NCBI RefSeq assembly: GCF_023856365.1
Contig: NC_064542.1
Span: 23,840,127-23,904,126 of the forward strand
Source: Brienomyrus brachyistius
Taxonomy: Eukaryota; Chordata; Actinopteri; Osteoglossiformes; Mormyridae
Length of the DNA: 64,000 nt
Reading direction: 5' to 3'
Shown: piece by piece, positions 34,401-49,268 of the stretch
How the letters are laid out: every line of letters begins with the position of its first letter
Position numbering within the stretch: position 1 is the stretch's first letter
Made by a program: the position numbers and the translations under genes
The notes under the pieces: generated by a model
What the model saw: the letters and a program-made list of their open reading frames with translations, nothing else
Database searches by the model: none
Told to the model about the DNA's origin: nothing

Positions 34401-34870
34401 GCATAATTAAATTAGTTTGCAGTTAAAGCCTTGGAAATGTTCAGCTCAGTCAGGTGTCTCACAAGGGCGACAAAGCCAATAGTCATGTAACAACAGAGGT
34501 TCGGGGATCCAAACGCTGGATGAGGGGAGTTTAATTGAAGGAGCCAGCAAACAGACAATAGCATCGGCAGACAGGGTTCTTGGTCGGGGTCACGGAAGCG
34601 AAGAGGTTGAAAGATTGGGGAGTCAGTGCTATCAACACACAAAAGAAGGAAGGTCAGGATTCTGGGGAAGTCTGAGGGTCAGCTGGGCAGAGGAGTACAG
34701 AGGCTGGAGAGGGAAGGAAGATGGAGGCAGGACACAGGCGTAGCTTATCCCAGCAGGGTGTCACGTGGAGGGATCCGGCAACTGAGCTCAAATAGGTAAG
34801 TGACAGGTGTGGCCAATAATTAGCGCTGCTTGTTAGTCCACGTTTGTCAGTGAGTCGTGATGGATAAGAA
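34400..34870 (-). repeat. Possible retroelement non-coding region
   Basis: The stretch contains GTTTAATTGAAGGAGCCAGC, TCTTGGTCGGGGTCACGGAA and a GTGACAGGTGTGGCCAATAA segment. The layout is reminiscent of the reversed untranslated region of fish Ty3-like retroelements. There are no LTR ends or protein motifs, so the call is weak. Confidence 0.25.
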
Positions 34871-37256
34871 CAAAAAATGATATAAACAAACAGACAAATA
34901 AATAAGACAAATAGATTAATAAGTGAATCAGCGAAAAGAATTAAACAAAAAAGTATGGCTGTGCTCGGCACCTCCCACCACCTCTGCTGGCACACAATTC
35001 AAATCTTTTCTCACTTGGACTGCAGCGGGTTCTGTCTTAATGATTTTTACTGGCTCAGGTGTGTCTGGTCACCTGTAGCAGGTGGGTGTCACCCCACTAG
35101 CTGCCGTCAATGAAAATTAACAATTAGCGACTGCTTCTCGCTCTCTTTTACATGCATTTTATCTTTTTTTCAGTAAGCAGCTCAAGCAACTGAATTTTGT
35201 TTACAAAAAAATGGAAGGGTATAACTTAATAATCATGCATTAATACCGTATATGTACACAGCCACTCCAGTCTTACACCTGGACAATCACGGTTTATATT
35301 TTTAAAATGCACATTCCTTTATCATTTATTTCTTTTTTTTTTTATCATTCTGGATATGTTAATGGACAAGAATAGTTTAATTTGGTATTTGCATGGAATT
35401 TAAATATGTAATGCTGAAGTGACTCACAGTAAAATGGCAGCTTTTAGACTGTTTAACCAGGCGGACACTGACAACACTGACTGTGCAGGATTTTTGCACA
35501 CAGTTTTCCCATCTAATGCCCATAGATAACGGTTTGCTGAATTCGGCTTTTGTTTGATACAAATATATAGCGAACACCAACCCCCCCCCCCCCCCACCCA
35601 CCAACTCAAAGTGCATGATTTCAAAAAGCGGAACCCAATCTGCTACAAAACAGCAGCTAAAGTTATTGATGTTATTAACGTGATACATTTTTAAATAACA
35701 TTTGTGGCAACGTTCCATAAATGATATAATGTATCATGCACTTTTTGTGAATGTGAAAAACATACAGAGAAATAGTTCAAGGACTTTCCCCACTTGACAG
35801 AGACGGTAAAAATAAATTATAAAGCAAGTTTGTGCTTTATATTTAGTATTCAGCACACGGCAGCTAATCTGCCGAGAAATAAAAAAATATATATTTTAAA
35901 ATACATGGCTAAATGTTTGCCAGATGCTACATCATGACTGAATGATAAATTATAATGAACCCTTATGGAGGAGTCCTAACCCTTGACCTGACTGATATGA
36001 GAGAAGCTACAAGAGACCCGCCACCCAAGATAACCGATGGTGTCACTCCTCAGACGACAAACACCTGTCAAATCACAGTGAAGAAGCAGCAGCAGTTAAG
36101 AATGGGAAACCCCTGCAAAGGAGACCCTAAATGGAGATTGTTATGGTCAGCCATCTTGTGGTAAATGAAATCGAGATGCGATCAGTTTCTCTAATGAAAG
36201 CAATCAGCGGCAAAACACAGTGGGCTTCTTTCCTAAAGCGAAATGATTTAAGTTTAAAAATGGAAGCGGCTGCACAGGTCACATGACTGCGACGGAGCTG
36301 TCAACAAAAAAAAAATCACTTTCTATTCAGGAGGGGGGAAAAAAGAAAAGGAAAATAAGAAAGCGTTTGTTATGTGTTACGCATCAGCGAGGAGCCGCCC
36401 GTGTCTCGCCTCAGCGTCTGCTTAGATGTGCTTCTGCGGAGAGAAAGGCAGAGCAAAGAAAACACATCGGAAATATTAACAGCCTTTTGCATCTCCTGAC
36501 CTTGGCCTGCCCCAGAAAGCAGGCTACCTGAATACTCCTGATGGCAATATGCAAATTACACGACTGCCTCTTGGCTGCTGCCCAGGCAGACTGTGTAAAT
36601 CTGCTGGCTGCGCAAGTTACAGTGTGGGATGCTGGGCCGGCCTGATCTATCACCTGAGGTTACCTGATTAACGTGAGCTCCCCTTTATCCTCATGCTGTC
36701 AGTGTCCCGTCCCCCCCACCCCCCCGAGGTGGAATGCTGGGGCGGTGCCTTTCTTACAGGTCGCCTGAACACGTCACACTGAGGCATCTGCTGTTCCCAC
36801 CTCCTGTCCGTGTTTTGTGGTCCGTGGGACAAAAGCAGAAGAGGCACCAGCCTCGCTGGGCTCCTCCTTTGTCTCTTGAAGCACCAGAGATTTCATTATG
36901 CATCCTTGTTTCTTTTACAAGCGATAATAGTTACATGTGATCCAATATAATAATAAAATGAATGAATGTGTGGAAATCTCCTGCTTGTAGACCAGGGTTC
37001 AGGAAAGCTATGGACTGAGAAGGTTCCTCTTGAGCAGGAGCAGCAGTCAGTTCCTGCCTTTAGCAGAGACAGATGGACATCTGAGAAGAAACACACAACG
37101 CTGACCGCACCCTCTAAATTTGTACACTACACATACGTTACAGAAACTAAAACACTAGAACAACAATTATAATCAAAACGGTTATGGTCAATAATACTTC
37201 ACCATTGGTCATCATTCAATCTACTGAATTGTTCTTAATACTAATTTTCACACCAG
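34871..37256. other. Intergenic DNA, possibly intron of the 37.3-kb exon
   Basis: Contains a C-run at 35581-35596 and unique AT-rich sequence. I found no upstream exon that clearly joins the candidate exon at 37257. Confidence 0.4.
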
Positions 37257-37460
37257 CATAAATTCAAAGGACTTAATTACGAGCTGGTGGACATCGTGCC
37301 ATTTGTGCCTCATCTGCATGCAGGATCCATGTATGCGTCGGAGGAGGACATGGATGTCAGAGAGACCTACGACTGGGTGAGGAACAGCTTCCTGGGAAAT
37401 TGGATGTATGGAGATCTGCAGAAGAACGACTGTTCCTATATCACTGACCTGCTGGCCTGA
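37257..37460 (+). CDS. Candidate terminal exon of unidentified gene
   Basis: A pyrimidine-rich stretch and acceptor (ATTTTCACACCAG) precede 67 sense codons and TGA. The frame is closed by a TAA only 12 bases upstream, so openness begins at the acceptor. The peptide starts HKFKGLNYELVDIVPFVPHL and includes MYASEEDMDVRETYDWV and GNWMYGDLQKNDCSYITDLL. It is acidic and aromatic-rich, unlike the low-complexity frames around it. An AATAAA at 37635-37640 would end a 3' UTR of about 180-200 bases. I do not recognise the family. It could be the last exon of a real gene whose other exons I missed, or a fragment of a decayed copy. It could also be chance, since 67 codons is not long. Confidence 0.4.
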   Translation, partial: HKFKGLNYELVDIVPFVPHLHAGSMYASEEDMDVRETYDWVRNSFLGNWMYGDLQKNDCSYITDLLA

Positions 37461-37634
37461 ACGAGATGAGATGTTAATGAGATAATGTCCCTAATTCCTA
37501 AGCAGTCAATCAGCCGTTTGTCTTTTTAATAATGGGTATTAGCAGAAGATGTGGTCATAGCTTGCGGTCACTCATGAAGTGTTAAAGGTTCCTGCGTACA
37601 TGCAATTGTTAAATTATAAAGCAATATCAATATC

Positions 37635-37640
37635 AATAAA
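37635..37640 (+). promoter_or_regulatory. Possible poly(A) signal after the 37.3-kb exon
   Basis: AATAAA 175 bases after the TGA of the candidate exon. Such hexamers are common by chance in AT-rich DNA. Confidence 0.35.

Positions 37641-40813
<3,173 letters not shown>

Positions 40814-40866
<53 letters not shown>
40814..40866. repeat. (TA)n microsatellite
   Basis: About 52 bases of TA. An uninterrupted G-run follows at 40900-40916. Confidence 0.97.
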
Positions 40867-40868
<2 letters not shown>

Positions 40869-40919
40869 TACCGTGTGAAGTTTATATATACAATTTTTAG
40901 GGGGGGGGGGGGGGGGAAA

Positions 40920-43007
40920 TCGTTTAAAATAAACGCTGTATTAGAGAAACTCCAGAAACACACAAGATAACAGTAAGTTCGCAGTATTACCTGTTGTTCG
41001 TTCATAAGTTACATCAGGGCTGCCAGCTTTCACGCATCTGGCGCGACATTCACGCTTTCAGGCAAATCTATATTATTCCATTATAAACCTAAAAGTTACC
41101 CATCAAAAGTGTCGGGGCAGTTTGCAAACCCTACAGAATATTTACAAGGTAATAAAACGGTTATATACATGGCCAAAGTTGGCAACCCTGTCGCACTTAA
41201 CATATGTAATTATATTCATATGTTATACATCATTGTGGACAACTTGCAGCAGAAAGTAATCCAATGAAGACCAGAAAAAGTTCTCACATATTACGGCAAA
41301 CGCGGTTCATGTTTAATTAAAGCACATAATTAATCTGGCGACATAGCCTGTTGTGTGAAGGAGAAATCCTCGCGCACTGGAGTTTCCTAGTGCCGACAAC
41401 TTCCTGTGCCTAAACAGCAGACATTTCCAATTAATCTCCTTTAAAGTGCATCAGCCTCCTGTGTGCACAGAAATGGAAATGTCTCGTCACAGGGACATGC
41501 TTTATTTACATGCAGATAAACGCTCCCATTTTGTTTCAGCCCGGAATAATTAAGACAGCAGATGGCATCTGACTCTCCTTTCATAAACACTATAGATACA
41601 CATTCTCACCAAGATCTCCGCCGCGCCTTAGGACACGTACCCTGTATACCTGCTCCAAACCGGCTTACGCACTGCAGTGGATAAAAAACAAATGGTGTTG
41701 TACGTTTTTAGGAAATTTCTTATGCTTTGAAGGTTGCATTTAAAGAATCGACATAAACTTGGGAAAGAGAAACGCAATCCGGAGTAAGGCATTTCCCTGG
41801 TGTTTATGTTTCTTAAAGAAAAAATAGAATTAAAACATAAAATCTGAAGGTGCAATGAAGAAGTTATACCTTAGATCCGAGACAGCAGATATGCATCGCA
41901 GCTTGGGGGTGTTTCAGAATTAGTGGCATGGAACTTCTGGGTCTGTGCGGGTCAATACTAAAATATCGATTCTTTCTATCTAAATGTTTTCATTTTGAGA
42001 ATCGATTCCAGCGTTAAAATATTGATGTTATTTTACTTGGTGATTTAAATGTTTATATTATTATAGGTAGCAGGACATAAAAGGAGGGGGCCACACAACA
42101 GGGAAACGGAACGATCGATCGGCGACCCCCCCCGGCGATACCTTAGATCGAATCAGAAAAAAAACACCTATAGTCTATCAATAGGAATAAATACGTCGCC
42201 AAAAAAAATAAAATTAAGGTTTACACAGTATGAGCCTGGCACTCACTTCTTGAGCTGCGGCATAAACACCTTTTAAGAGGGGACGCAGCCCTACGCCTTA
42301 ACAGAATGATATGTATGGTAAACAACCTGCTTAACAGAAAAGTATTTTCTCTGTTTTTATATGTACTCTTTACAGGACAGGTGGCCTCCATTTTCGCTAT
42401 TAAAATGACTTTGCCTTGCATTACAAGGATGATAAACAGATGTCATGAATGTGTTATGGAAATTTTCTTGAATAAATGAAATTAGTAATAAAGGCAATTA
42501 TCTCCCACGGTGTTTACTCTTTTCATTGTTGACACCATCATTCATGGAAACTGCACCCAAAATGTTTGTAACCATTGTAATCACTTATTGGTGTCCTTCC
42601 TCTTTGAGAGAAGCCACACCTCACATTCTTAGGGAAAGAAAAATAAAGATATTAAAGTATAGTATAATATAGTAAAGTATTAAAGTATTCCTAAATTGAA
42701 TTATACGTTTTTTTCCCTCACATATTTCTGTGCATTTTAATACACAAATGAGATGTCATTTTTGTGACTCATTGATAAGAAGTGCTTTAAAAATTAAATA
42801 TAATATCCAAACTGCTAACTTGTCTCATATATGTGTTTTTGCTGGTATTCCTTGGAAAACTACAGGTAAGGCTACCTAATTAGTCTTCATATTTGTGTTA
42901 AAAATACCGTATGTGAAATAACTGCATATTCCATATTTTTTTACACTGCCTGTAACTTAATGTGTTCAAACAAGTGCTAATGAATCAATCGTTTTTTATT
43001 TATTTTT
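40920..43007. other. Intergenic single-copy DNA
   Basis: No repeat or gene is recognised. The block at 41230-41560 is repeat-free with TTAATTAAAGC and CATAATTAATCTGG words and could be conserved non-coding DNA. That is a guess from composition. Confidence 0.35.
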
Positions 43008-43180
43008 TTTGTATAGCACATTTTCACAGCATTGCATTGTCCCTGCCTAGTGCCCCCTGTAGAGAGGAAGCCAGAGGCAACAGTGGCAAGGAAAAACTCT
43101 GTAGCAGGAAAAACCTTTGGAGGAACCAGACTCGAAACTCCTGGGGCTGGCAGAGGGAGCCCAAAATAACGAATTCACGA
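43008..43180 (-). repeat. LINE 3'-end module, minus orientation
   Basis: The reverse complement reads TGGTTCCTCCAAAGGTTTTT..CCTGCTACAGAG..TTTTTCCTTGCCACTGTTGC..CTCTGGC, the widespread fish LINE 3' module (usual GAAGGTTTCTTCCTGTTAAA..TTTTTCCTTGCCACTGT). Further copies occur at 50.9 kb (+) and 55.8 kb (-). Confidence 0.65.
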
Positions 43181-43290
43181 TTTATAAAACAGAATTGTGT
43201 ACAGTCCGGGTATACATGGAATTATGGAAGTTAATGTCTGGGCAGGCAAGTGAGGATTCTGCTTCCAACAGCAGGATGGCAGGGTGGAGC

Positions 43291-44130
43291 AGGTCCAGCG
43301 GCGAGCAGGTGTGTAGTCAGGCTGGGTGAGCAGTCCAGTAGCGAGCAGGTGTGTAGTCAGGCTGGGTGAGCAGTCCAGCAGCGAGCAGGTGTGTAGTCAG
43401 GCTGGGTGAGCAGTCCAGCAGCGAGCAGGTGTGTAGTCAGGCTGGGTGAGCAGTCCAGCGGCGAGCAGGTGTGTAGTCAGGCTGGGTGAGCAGTCCAGCG
43501 GCGAGCAGGTGTGTAGTCAGGCTGGGTGAGCAGTCCAGCAGCGAGCAGGTGTGTAGTCAGGCTGGGTGAGCAGTCCAGCGGCGAGCAGGTGTGTAGTCAG
43601 GCTGGGTGAGCAGTCCAGCGGCGAGCAGGTGTGTAGTCAGCTGGGTGAGCAGTCCAGCGGCGAGCAGGTGCGTAGTCAGGCTGGGTGAGCAGTCCAGCGG
43701 CGAGCAGGTGCATAGTCAGGCTGGGTGAGCAGTCCAGCGGTGAGCAGGTGCGTAGTCAGGCTGGATGAACAGTCCCAGCGGCGAGCAGGTGCGTAGTCAG
43801 GCTGGGTGAGCAGTCCAGCGGCGAGCAGGTGCGTAGTCAGGCTGGGTGAGCAGTCCAGCGGCGAGCAGGTGCATAGTCAGGCTGGGTGAGCAGTCCAGCA
43901 GCGGGCAGGTGTGTAGTCAGGCTGGGTGAGCAGTCCAGCGGCGAGCAGGTGTGTAGTCAGGCTGGGTGAGCAGTCCAGCGGCGAGCAGGTGTGTAGTCAG
44001 GCTGGGTGAGCAGTCCAGCGGCGAGCAGGTGCGTAGTCAGGCTGGGTGAGCAGTCCAGTGGCGAGCAGGTGCGTAGTCAGGCTGGGTGAGCAGTCCAGCG
44101 GCGAGCAGGTGTGTAGTCAGGCTGGGTGAG
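43291..44130. repeat. 40-bp minisatellite, about 21 copies
   Basis: The unit is GCGAGCAGGTGTGTAGTCAG followed by GCTGGGTGAGCAGTCCAGCG. The register shifts by one base at two units (one missing G near 43640, one extra C near 43774). Variant positions are GTGTAGT/GCGTAGT/GCATAGT and CCAGCA/CCAGCG. The array begins about 110 bases beyond a LINE module and ends at single-copy DNA. Confidence 0.96.
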
Positions 44131-44265
44131 CAGGCAGGGAACTTCCCACCATCAGGGGCTCCAGCACAAAATCTCTCGTGGTGTAGGGAGTTGAATAGTC
44201 CATTAATAAATGTGTGCAGTATGCATGCATTAGTAAAACTGAATCATTGCCAGCCAAGTGTTTGT

Positions 44266-44362
44266 GGGAGCAAAAATGTGGACTGTCTGGCGAGGTGCTG
44301 GGAGGGAGCAAAAATGTGGACCGTCTGGGGGTCTCTCAGGACCAGGTTGGGAAACACGGCTC
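44266..44362 (+). mobile_element. hAT-like MITE fragment with 38-bp repeats
   Basis: Two copies of the GGGAGCAAAAATGTGGACTG-type unit lead into the family's right end (GACCAGGTTGGGAAACACGG). The left end is missing. Confidence 0.55.
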
Positions 44363-45305
44363 TAAGCAAATTGTGCTGTTTAGAACAGAGTGCATCTTAG
44401 CTGGCCAGTGTCTTAAGTAAAGTAGATGTTTTCTGGGAAAGTACATCAACAAATTATTTTTATTAATGGAAGTAATATGTTTTATATTAAAAGGAATTAC
44501 TATACAGGAACCCACTTGGGGTCACTGTGTAACATTGTAATGTCCATGTACAACTCAAAACGAATTGTTTTGTGTGTGCTGTAACAGACATTTGTAGGCA
44601 AAAAAGAAAAAGAAAATATTGTTTTGTACTTTACTTTCAGCCTCATCTATTAAATTGTATTTCTCTATTGTACTAACTGCAATTGTAAATTTGAATGCAT
44701 TCTTGTTTCCTAGCAGAAGATTTGAAAATAATTTTCTTAATCAACTGTAGGTAAGTAATGTAAGCCCTTCACGGTTAATTTGGTCACAACCCCGTGACAA
44801 GCAAGTATCTTCTCCTTCTAAATTGTACTTTTCTCTGGCAATCTGAGTGCAAATGTATGCTAATGCAGTGGCAACTGGCTAAGGCAGCCTGAAATGTAAC
44901 AGTGCAGCAGCATTAGTATGCAGTAATGTAGCTGTTATAACTGGTGTTTAAGTCAGAGACGTGGTTAAAGGAACTGTCTGATTTAAGCAGCATCCATACT
45001 TTCAAAAGACTGCCAATGAATCTACTGCATTTTACCTTCACCGTAAAGCATTTTTTTCTTGTTTCGGATTGTCTGGTAATTGAACAATTAGCAATTAGAG
45101 AACCCAAATAATCACGAGGACCCATTTTTACAAGGCAGATATGTCATCCAGTCCAAGGGCAATTAGATCACTTTGCACCAATCCCATGCACTCATCTCCT
45201 AACTGCTTATTCGCTGGGAGCACTTGGACTACATCCTAGGTAGCAAAAGACACAAGACAGAGGTTCATCCTGGGTAAGATGCTAGTCCATCACAAAGACT
45301 GTATA
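44363..45305. other. Intergenic DNA with a possible L2-like piece
   Basis: At 45195-45300, CTAACTGCTTATTCGCTGGG followed by TTCATCCTGGGTAAGATGCT resembles an L2-type tail in minus orientation. Otherwise nothing is recognised. Confidence 0.4.
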
Positions 45306-45713
45306 CTAATGAGCCAAAACATTATGTCCATCCCAATGTCACGTGAATAATGTGGACTGTATTGCAAAAATGGTGCAGGTCTGGGGATTATTAGACGGTT
45401 TGTAAGCGGTTCATGGCTTTCCCCTCGTCAGACCACTCTCAGAGGGTAGTCACTACGTCTGACCGTAAGCTCTACACAAGCCTTGCAGTTTCGGAGATGC
45501 TCTGACCAAGTCGTCTGGCCATAATGATCTGGCTCTTATCAATGTCACTCGGGTCTTCACTCCTGCCCATTTGTTCTTCATTCCACAGGTCTGCTACAAG
45601 TACAGAATGTTGGCTCAATGGCTAGTATGTCCCAGACCGTGACATGTGCTGTTTTTATAAGATAATCAACGTTATTCACATCATGTGGGAGTTATAATGT
45701 TTTGGCTCATCAG
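45306..45713 (-). mobile_element. Short Tc1/mariner-like element with transposase N-terminus
   Basis: The terminal inverted repeats are CTAATGAGCCAAAACATTAT and, at the far end, CTGATGAGCCAAAACATTAT. TA is present on both outer sides, the Tc1/mariner target duplication. On the minus strand a frame starts MGRSEDPSDIDKSQIIMARR and continues LGQSISETARLV before a stop. This matches the N-terminal helix-turn-helix of fish Tc1-like transposases (pattern LSDFDKGQIVMARRLGQSIS..TA). The catalytic domain is absent, so it is a 408-bp internally deleted copy. Confidence 0.78.
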
Positions 45714-45715
45714 TA

Positions 45716-46060
45716 CATACACACACATACACCCGCTCGCACATGTAGGGTATACCTATCCTTATGGGGACCGCTCATTCACTTCTATGGGAAAAATGCT
45801 AACGCTAACTATGACAACCTTAACCCCCACCCTGCCCTAACCATAACCATAAGTAACCAAGCAAAATGCAAGAGTTTTTATTTTTTAAGTTTTTTCATAG
45901 CAGTCACCGATTTTTATAAAATAGAGTTTTCCCTTATGGGGACCAGGAAACCGGTCCCTATAAGGGAAAAAAAATGGATATTTATCACATTATGGGGACA
46001 TTGTGTCTCCATAAGGACAGGTGTACCCGCTCACACACACACACACACCTGTATATATAT
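45716..46060 (-). repeat. Dispersed fish repeat, copy A (GGGGAC/GGTTAGG family)
   Basis: Contains GTATACCTATCCTTATGGGG, ACCGCTCATTCACTTCTATG, AACCATAACCATAAGTAACC and ACATTATGGGGACATTGTGT. Its first 75 bases reappear as the reverse complement at about 52400-52475. It is flanked by CA-rich sequence. No coding potential is seen. Confidence 0.6.
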
Positions 46061-46149
46061 CAACGGGACTGGAGATTAAGCTCACCCACACACATCAGAC
46101 TACATTCTCTACCGAACTAGCCCAGTTGGCTAGCAGTCAAAATGTTTAA

Positions 46150-46345
46150 GCTCCACCCCTGGATGCCAATTACCCTAACGGCATGTCTTTTGGGGGTGCT
46201 GAGAGAAACACCACATGACATGGGAAGAACATGCAGACTCCACACACACAGGGGAGGTGAGATTCAAATCCCAACCCCTGGAGGTGTGAAGCAACACCCC
46301 CCCCCCCCCCCCCCCCGTGCCACCGTGCCACGTCACCCCCTTGCA
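46150..46345 (-). repeat. L2-like fragment in minus orientation with poly-C
   Basis: GGGAAGAACATGCAGACTCC..ACACAGGGGAGGTGAGATTC..AAATCCCAACCCC..GTGCCACCGTGCCAC matches the reversed L2-type end of fish (GGGAGAACATGCAAACTCCA..GAACCC..GCGCCACCGTGC). It contains a C-run of about 20. Confidence 0.6.
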
Positions 46346-46628
46346 CAAAGTCCATAAAATTTAATTTTCCATCCCTAACCCTGGTCATTTCTGCCTTTCG
46401 CAACCTCACAGATTGTACCTACTTGAAGCTGCCATTTTAGGACTGGCATGACACTAGTGTTTTTGCTTATTAACTACAATGCATATTAACAAATGCATCA
46501 CACAGAATTCAGACTCAGAGTAATTTATTTAACTCCAAGGGGAAATTGTTTGAGTTGCAGTAGCAATTTCACATAAATGACAGAAACACACAAGCACAGG
46601 TAGACACTTTTATCTTTATAACAGAATT

Positions 46629-46631
<3 letters not shown>

Positions 46632-46696
<65 letters not shown>
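46632..46696. repeat. (TA)n microsatellite
   Basis: About 64 bases of pure TA. Confidence 0.97.
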
Positions 46697-48699
46697 TGTA
46701 TGTATAAATATGCAAAAACAACTATACTACATATAAAAAAGACTTTACAACTTGAGGGTACAAAATAAATGTCAATTTACTTTATGTAAAGAGGAAAAAT
46801 AAATAATGACGAATATACATATTTTACTGCTGACTGAGAAGCATTTGATGGTAATTTTATGAAAAATCCATTGGGTCGCTTATCCAGAGGGACGTCTTGC
46901 TTATTTCGTACTTATCCTTTTATTATAAGAAAACCCATTACAGGGCATCATTGACAAGCCTTGCGTCCAATAACTGGTAAACAAGATTAGAGAAAGCTCA
47001 ATATGAACAGATGGGTGTGATCATCCTTGTTTGCTGAGCGTGCAAGACCTGGAATCTGCACCAGCTATCGCTAAGGGCTACTAGGGATCCTCAGATCCAT
47101 TCCGCGCTTCTGTGGAGCGAAATCACCACCATTAGTCACTTTATATTGTGCAGCTGGAGCTCACTGTTAGATCACGTCATAGGAGACTTCCACAGCTAAT
47201 GTTCAGCTCAAGTCAAAGAGGAGTGTTCACATCCTGGAGTGCATCAAAACAGCATCATTCAGCAGGGCTGTAGGAGCGGCCATCCTCTACTGTCACTATG
47301 AAGGAGATGCTTCTTTCTAAAACTTTCTGTATGTGTGCAGGGTGGAGAATCACTTACCTACTTAATTCGAAAGTAATTTTATATACTTTTATTTTGAAAC
47401 ACACAGTTGTGAGTAGCTTTTGTTTTGCAATTGCATTGCTTAACTGACAGAATGGCCCTTTTCAGCAAGGTTGGCTGACAGTGTATAAACGTTAAAATGT
47501 TATAAATTGAGGCGGAATTAAAAAAATGGTGTTGTCATGTCAGGATGTAATGCATGTTACATAGCTTCTTTGTTCACATACACATTGTTACACTTGTAAA
47601 GCGATCCTTGTATATTCATTTCAGTTGGAGGTAATAGTTCATCATTGATTGATTGCACCTGATAATGTCACTATATAATTATTTAGTAAATCAGCATTTT
47701 TGCATCAAAAGCCTAACAAAAAATGTTTTAAATCTATGCCCCGCATTTATTTAAAAATGTCTTAAATATAAAGCTGTATAAAGTATAATTGAGCATAAAT
47801 AAATAATTTATAGACACTGAGAAGGTAAATCTATGAGCTATTTTGTTGAAAGGAATTCCCCCTTCTTGAGTGTTCAGTGTTCCTTTCACTAAATACACTA
47901 AAACACATCATTTTCAGCTTTGAATGGAAACTGGTTCAAGACATGATAGGGCAGAAAAATCATTTTCTTTTCATATATGCACAATTCAATACAAAAGTCT
48001 ATAATAATTGCTATAATTCCTGCCATCTATTGGAATAATGTAGCTCACCAAGACAATGATCTATCCACAATTTTCTTCTCACCAATTATCGCCATCTATA
48101 CCCAAAGGTACTTTTTCATTGTAAATATTTTTTATAAGATGCATACTTGGACTTCACCTTTGAAGATGGGTTGGTATACTTGAAATGTAAGGTGCACATC
48201 AACACCTTATAATAAAAATACACATCTCTGTCACAGGCCAGCATCATGCCAGCCACGTTCGGCGAGGGCAGCTAACCAGAGCCGCAAAACACAGATACAA
48301 ACCTTTCTGTCCTCCTTTTAATTTTTCCCTCAGCACCATTTTTTACACTTATGACTAGAATCCTTGTAAATAAATCATCTGATAGAAAGAGAAGTTTAAT
48401 CCCGAAGCTATTTAGAGTGAATTCTACCTTGGACATGAGGCCAGTGGGTGATGTGCAGAAGACATGATTGAACGTTTAAATCCCTGGATGGGATCTCAGA
48501 TTGGATCACTGAGCAAGGTAAGTGCAGAAGGATCACTGGAGTAGTGGCTAGACATCTGTGGTATGGTTATCGGTAATGGAGGAATTTATAATTATAATTG
48601 TTATTATTATTATTGGTTAAGGCGGTGCTCTGTTTTGCAATATGTATGAGTGAACAATTATTGTGTAAAATTTATAAGAGTCTGCCCTGGATATACATG
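46697..48699. other. Intergenic DNA, no gene recognised
   Basis: AT-rich sequence. No repeat family or coding frame with support was found. Confidence 0.4.
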
Positions 48700-48965
48700 A
48701 GACTGTAGTCTTCTTTATATTCTCTCAGAATTCTGTGCCATTTTCTGATGAATAATTCATATGTTTATCCAGCCGCCTTGTTAGGGCTGCACTCTCAGAA
48801 GCTAATCCTTAATTTACAATATTAATAAGAGTCATAAGTTTCCTGATTTGGGCACAGCGGCACATTTAATTATGCATATGCCATAGCTGTACGCTGCGAA
48901 TTATAGATAAACCTCAGTTTTCAGAAGACACAGTTGAAAATACACTATTAATTAAGATACAGGGA
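48700..48965. other. Candidate conserved non-coding block
   Basis: Repeat-free sequence with closely spaced homeodomain/POU-like words (ACATTTAATTATGCATATGC, GAATTATAGATAAACC, CTATTAATTAAG). Conservation is inferred from composition only. Confidence 0.25.
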
Positions 48966-49089
48966 GTCAAATTTCTTTCAGCCTCAGATAAGGTGGACAA
49001 GGGGCTTTAGGCAGGGTAGGTGACACCACTGCTAATGAAAAGAATTATTTTCTTAAAGTTGACCCATTATGTAGGAAGTAGTGTGACGT

Positions 49090-49268
49090 ACCAACCCAGC
49101 TTAGCCAGTTTTAGGACCCTTTGCCCATTTTGGAAGGTCCTGGACTGAAAAACGTGTCTGGCAGAGCAATCATATCACCGCGGAGTCCTGGGCAAGGTTT
49201 CTATCTGGCTCTTGGATCCTCACTTGTGTGTTGCTTTGGACAAAAGTGTCTAAATCAATAAATGCATA
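49090..49268 (+). repeat. SINE-like element
   Basis: Ends with GTGTGTTGCTTTGGACAAAA followed by GTGTCTAAATCAATAAATGC, the classic fish SINE tail (GCTTTGGATAAAAGCGTCTGC..AAATGAAT..). The head is degraded and no clear box B remains. Confidence 0.6.

Noticed and set aside
43291..44130. CRISPR-like array
   Set aside because: Units are contiguous with no unique spacers, and the context is vertebrate. It is a minisatellite.
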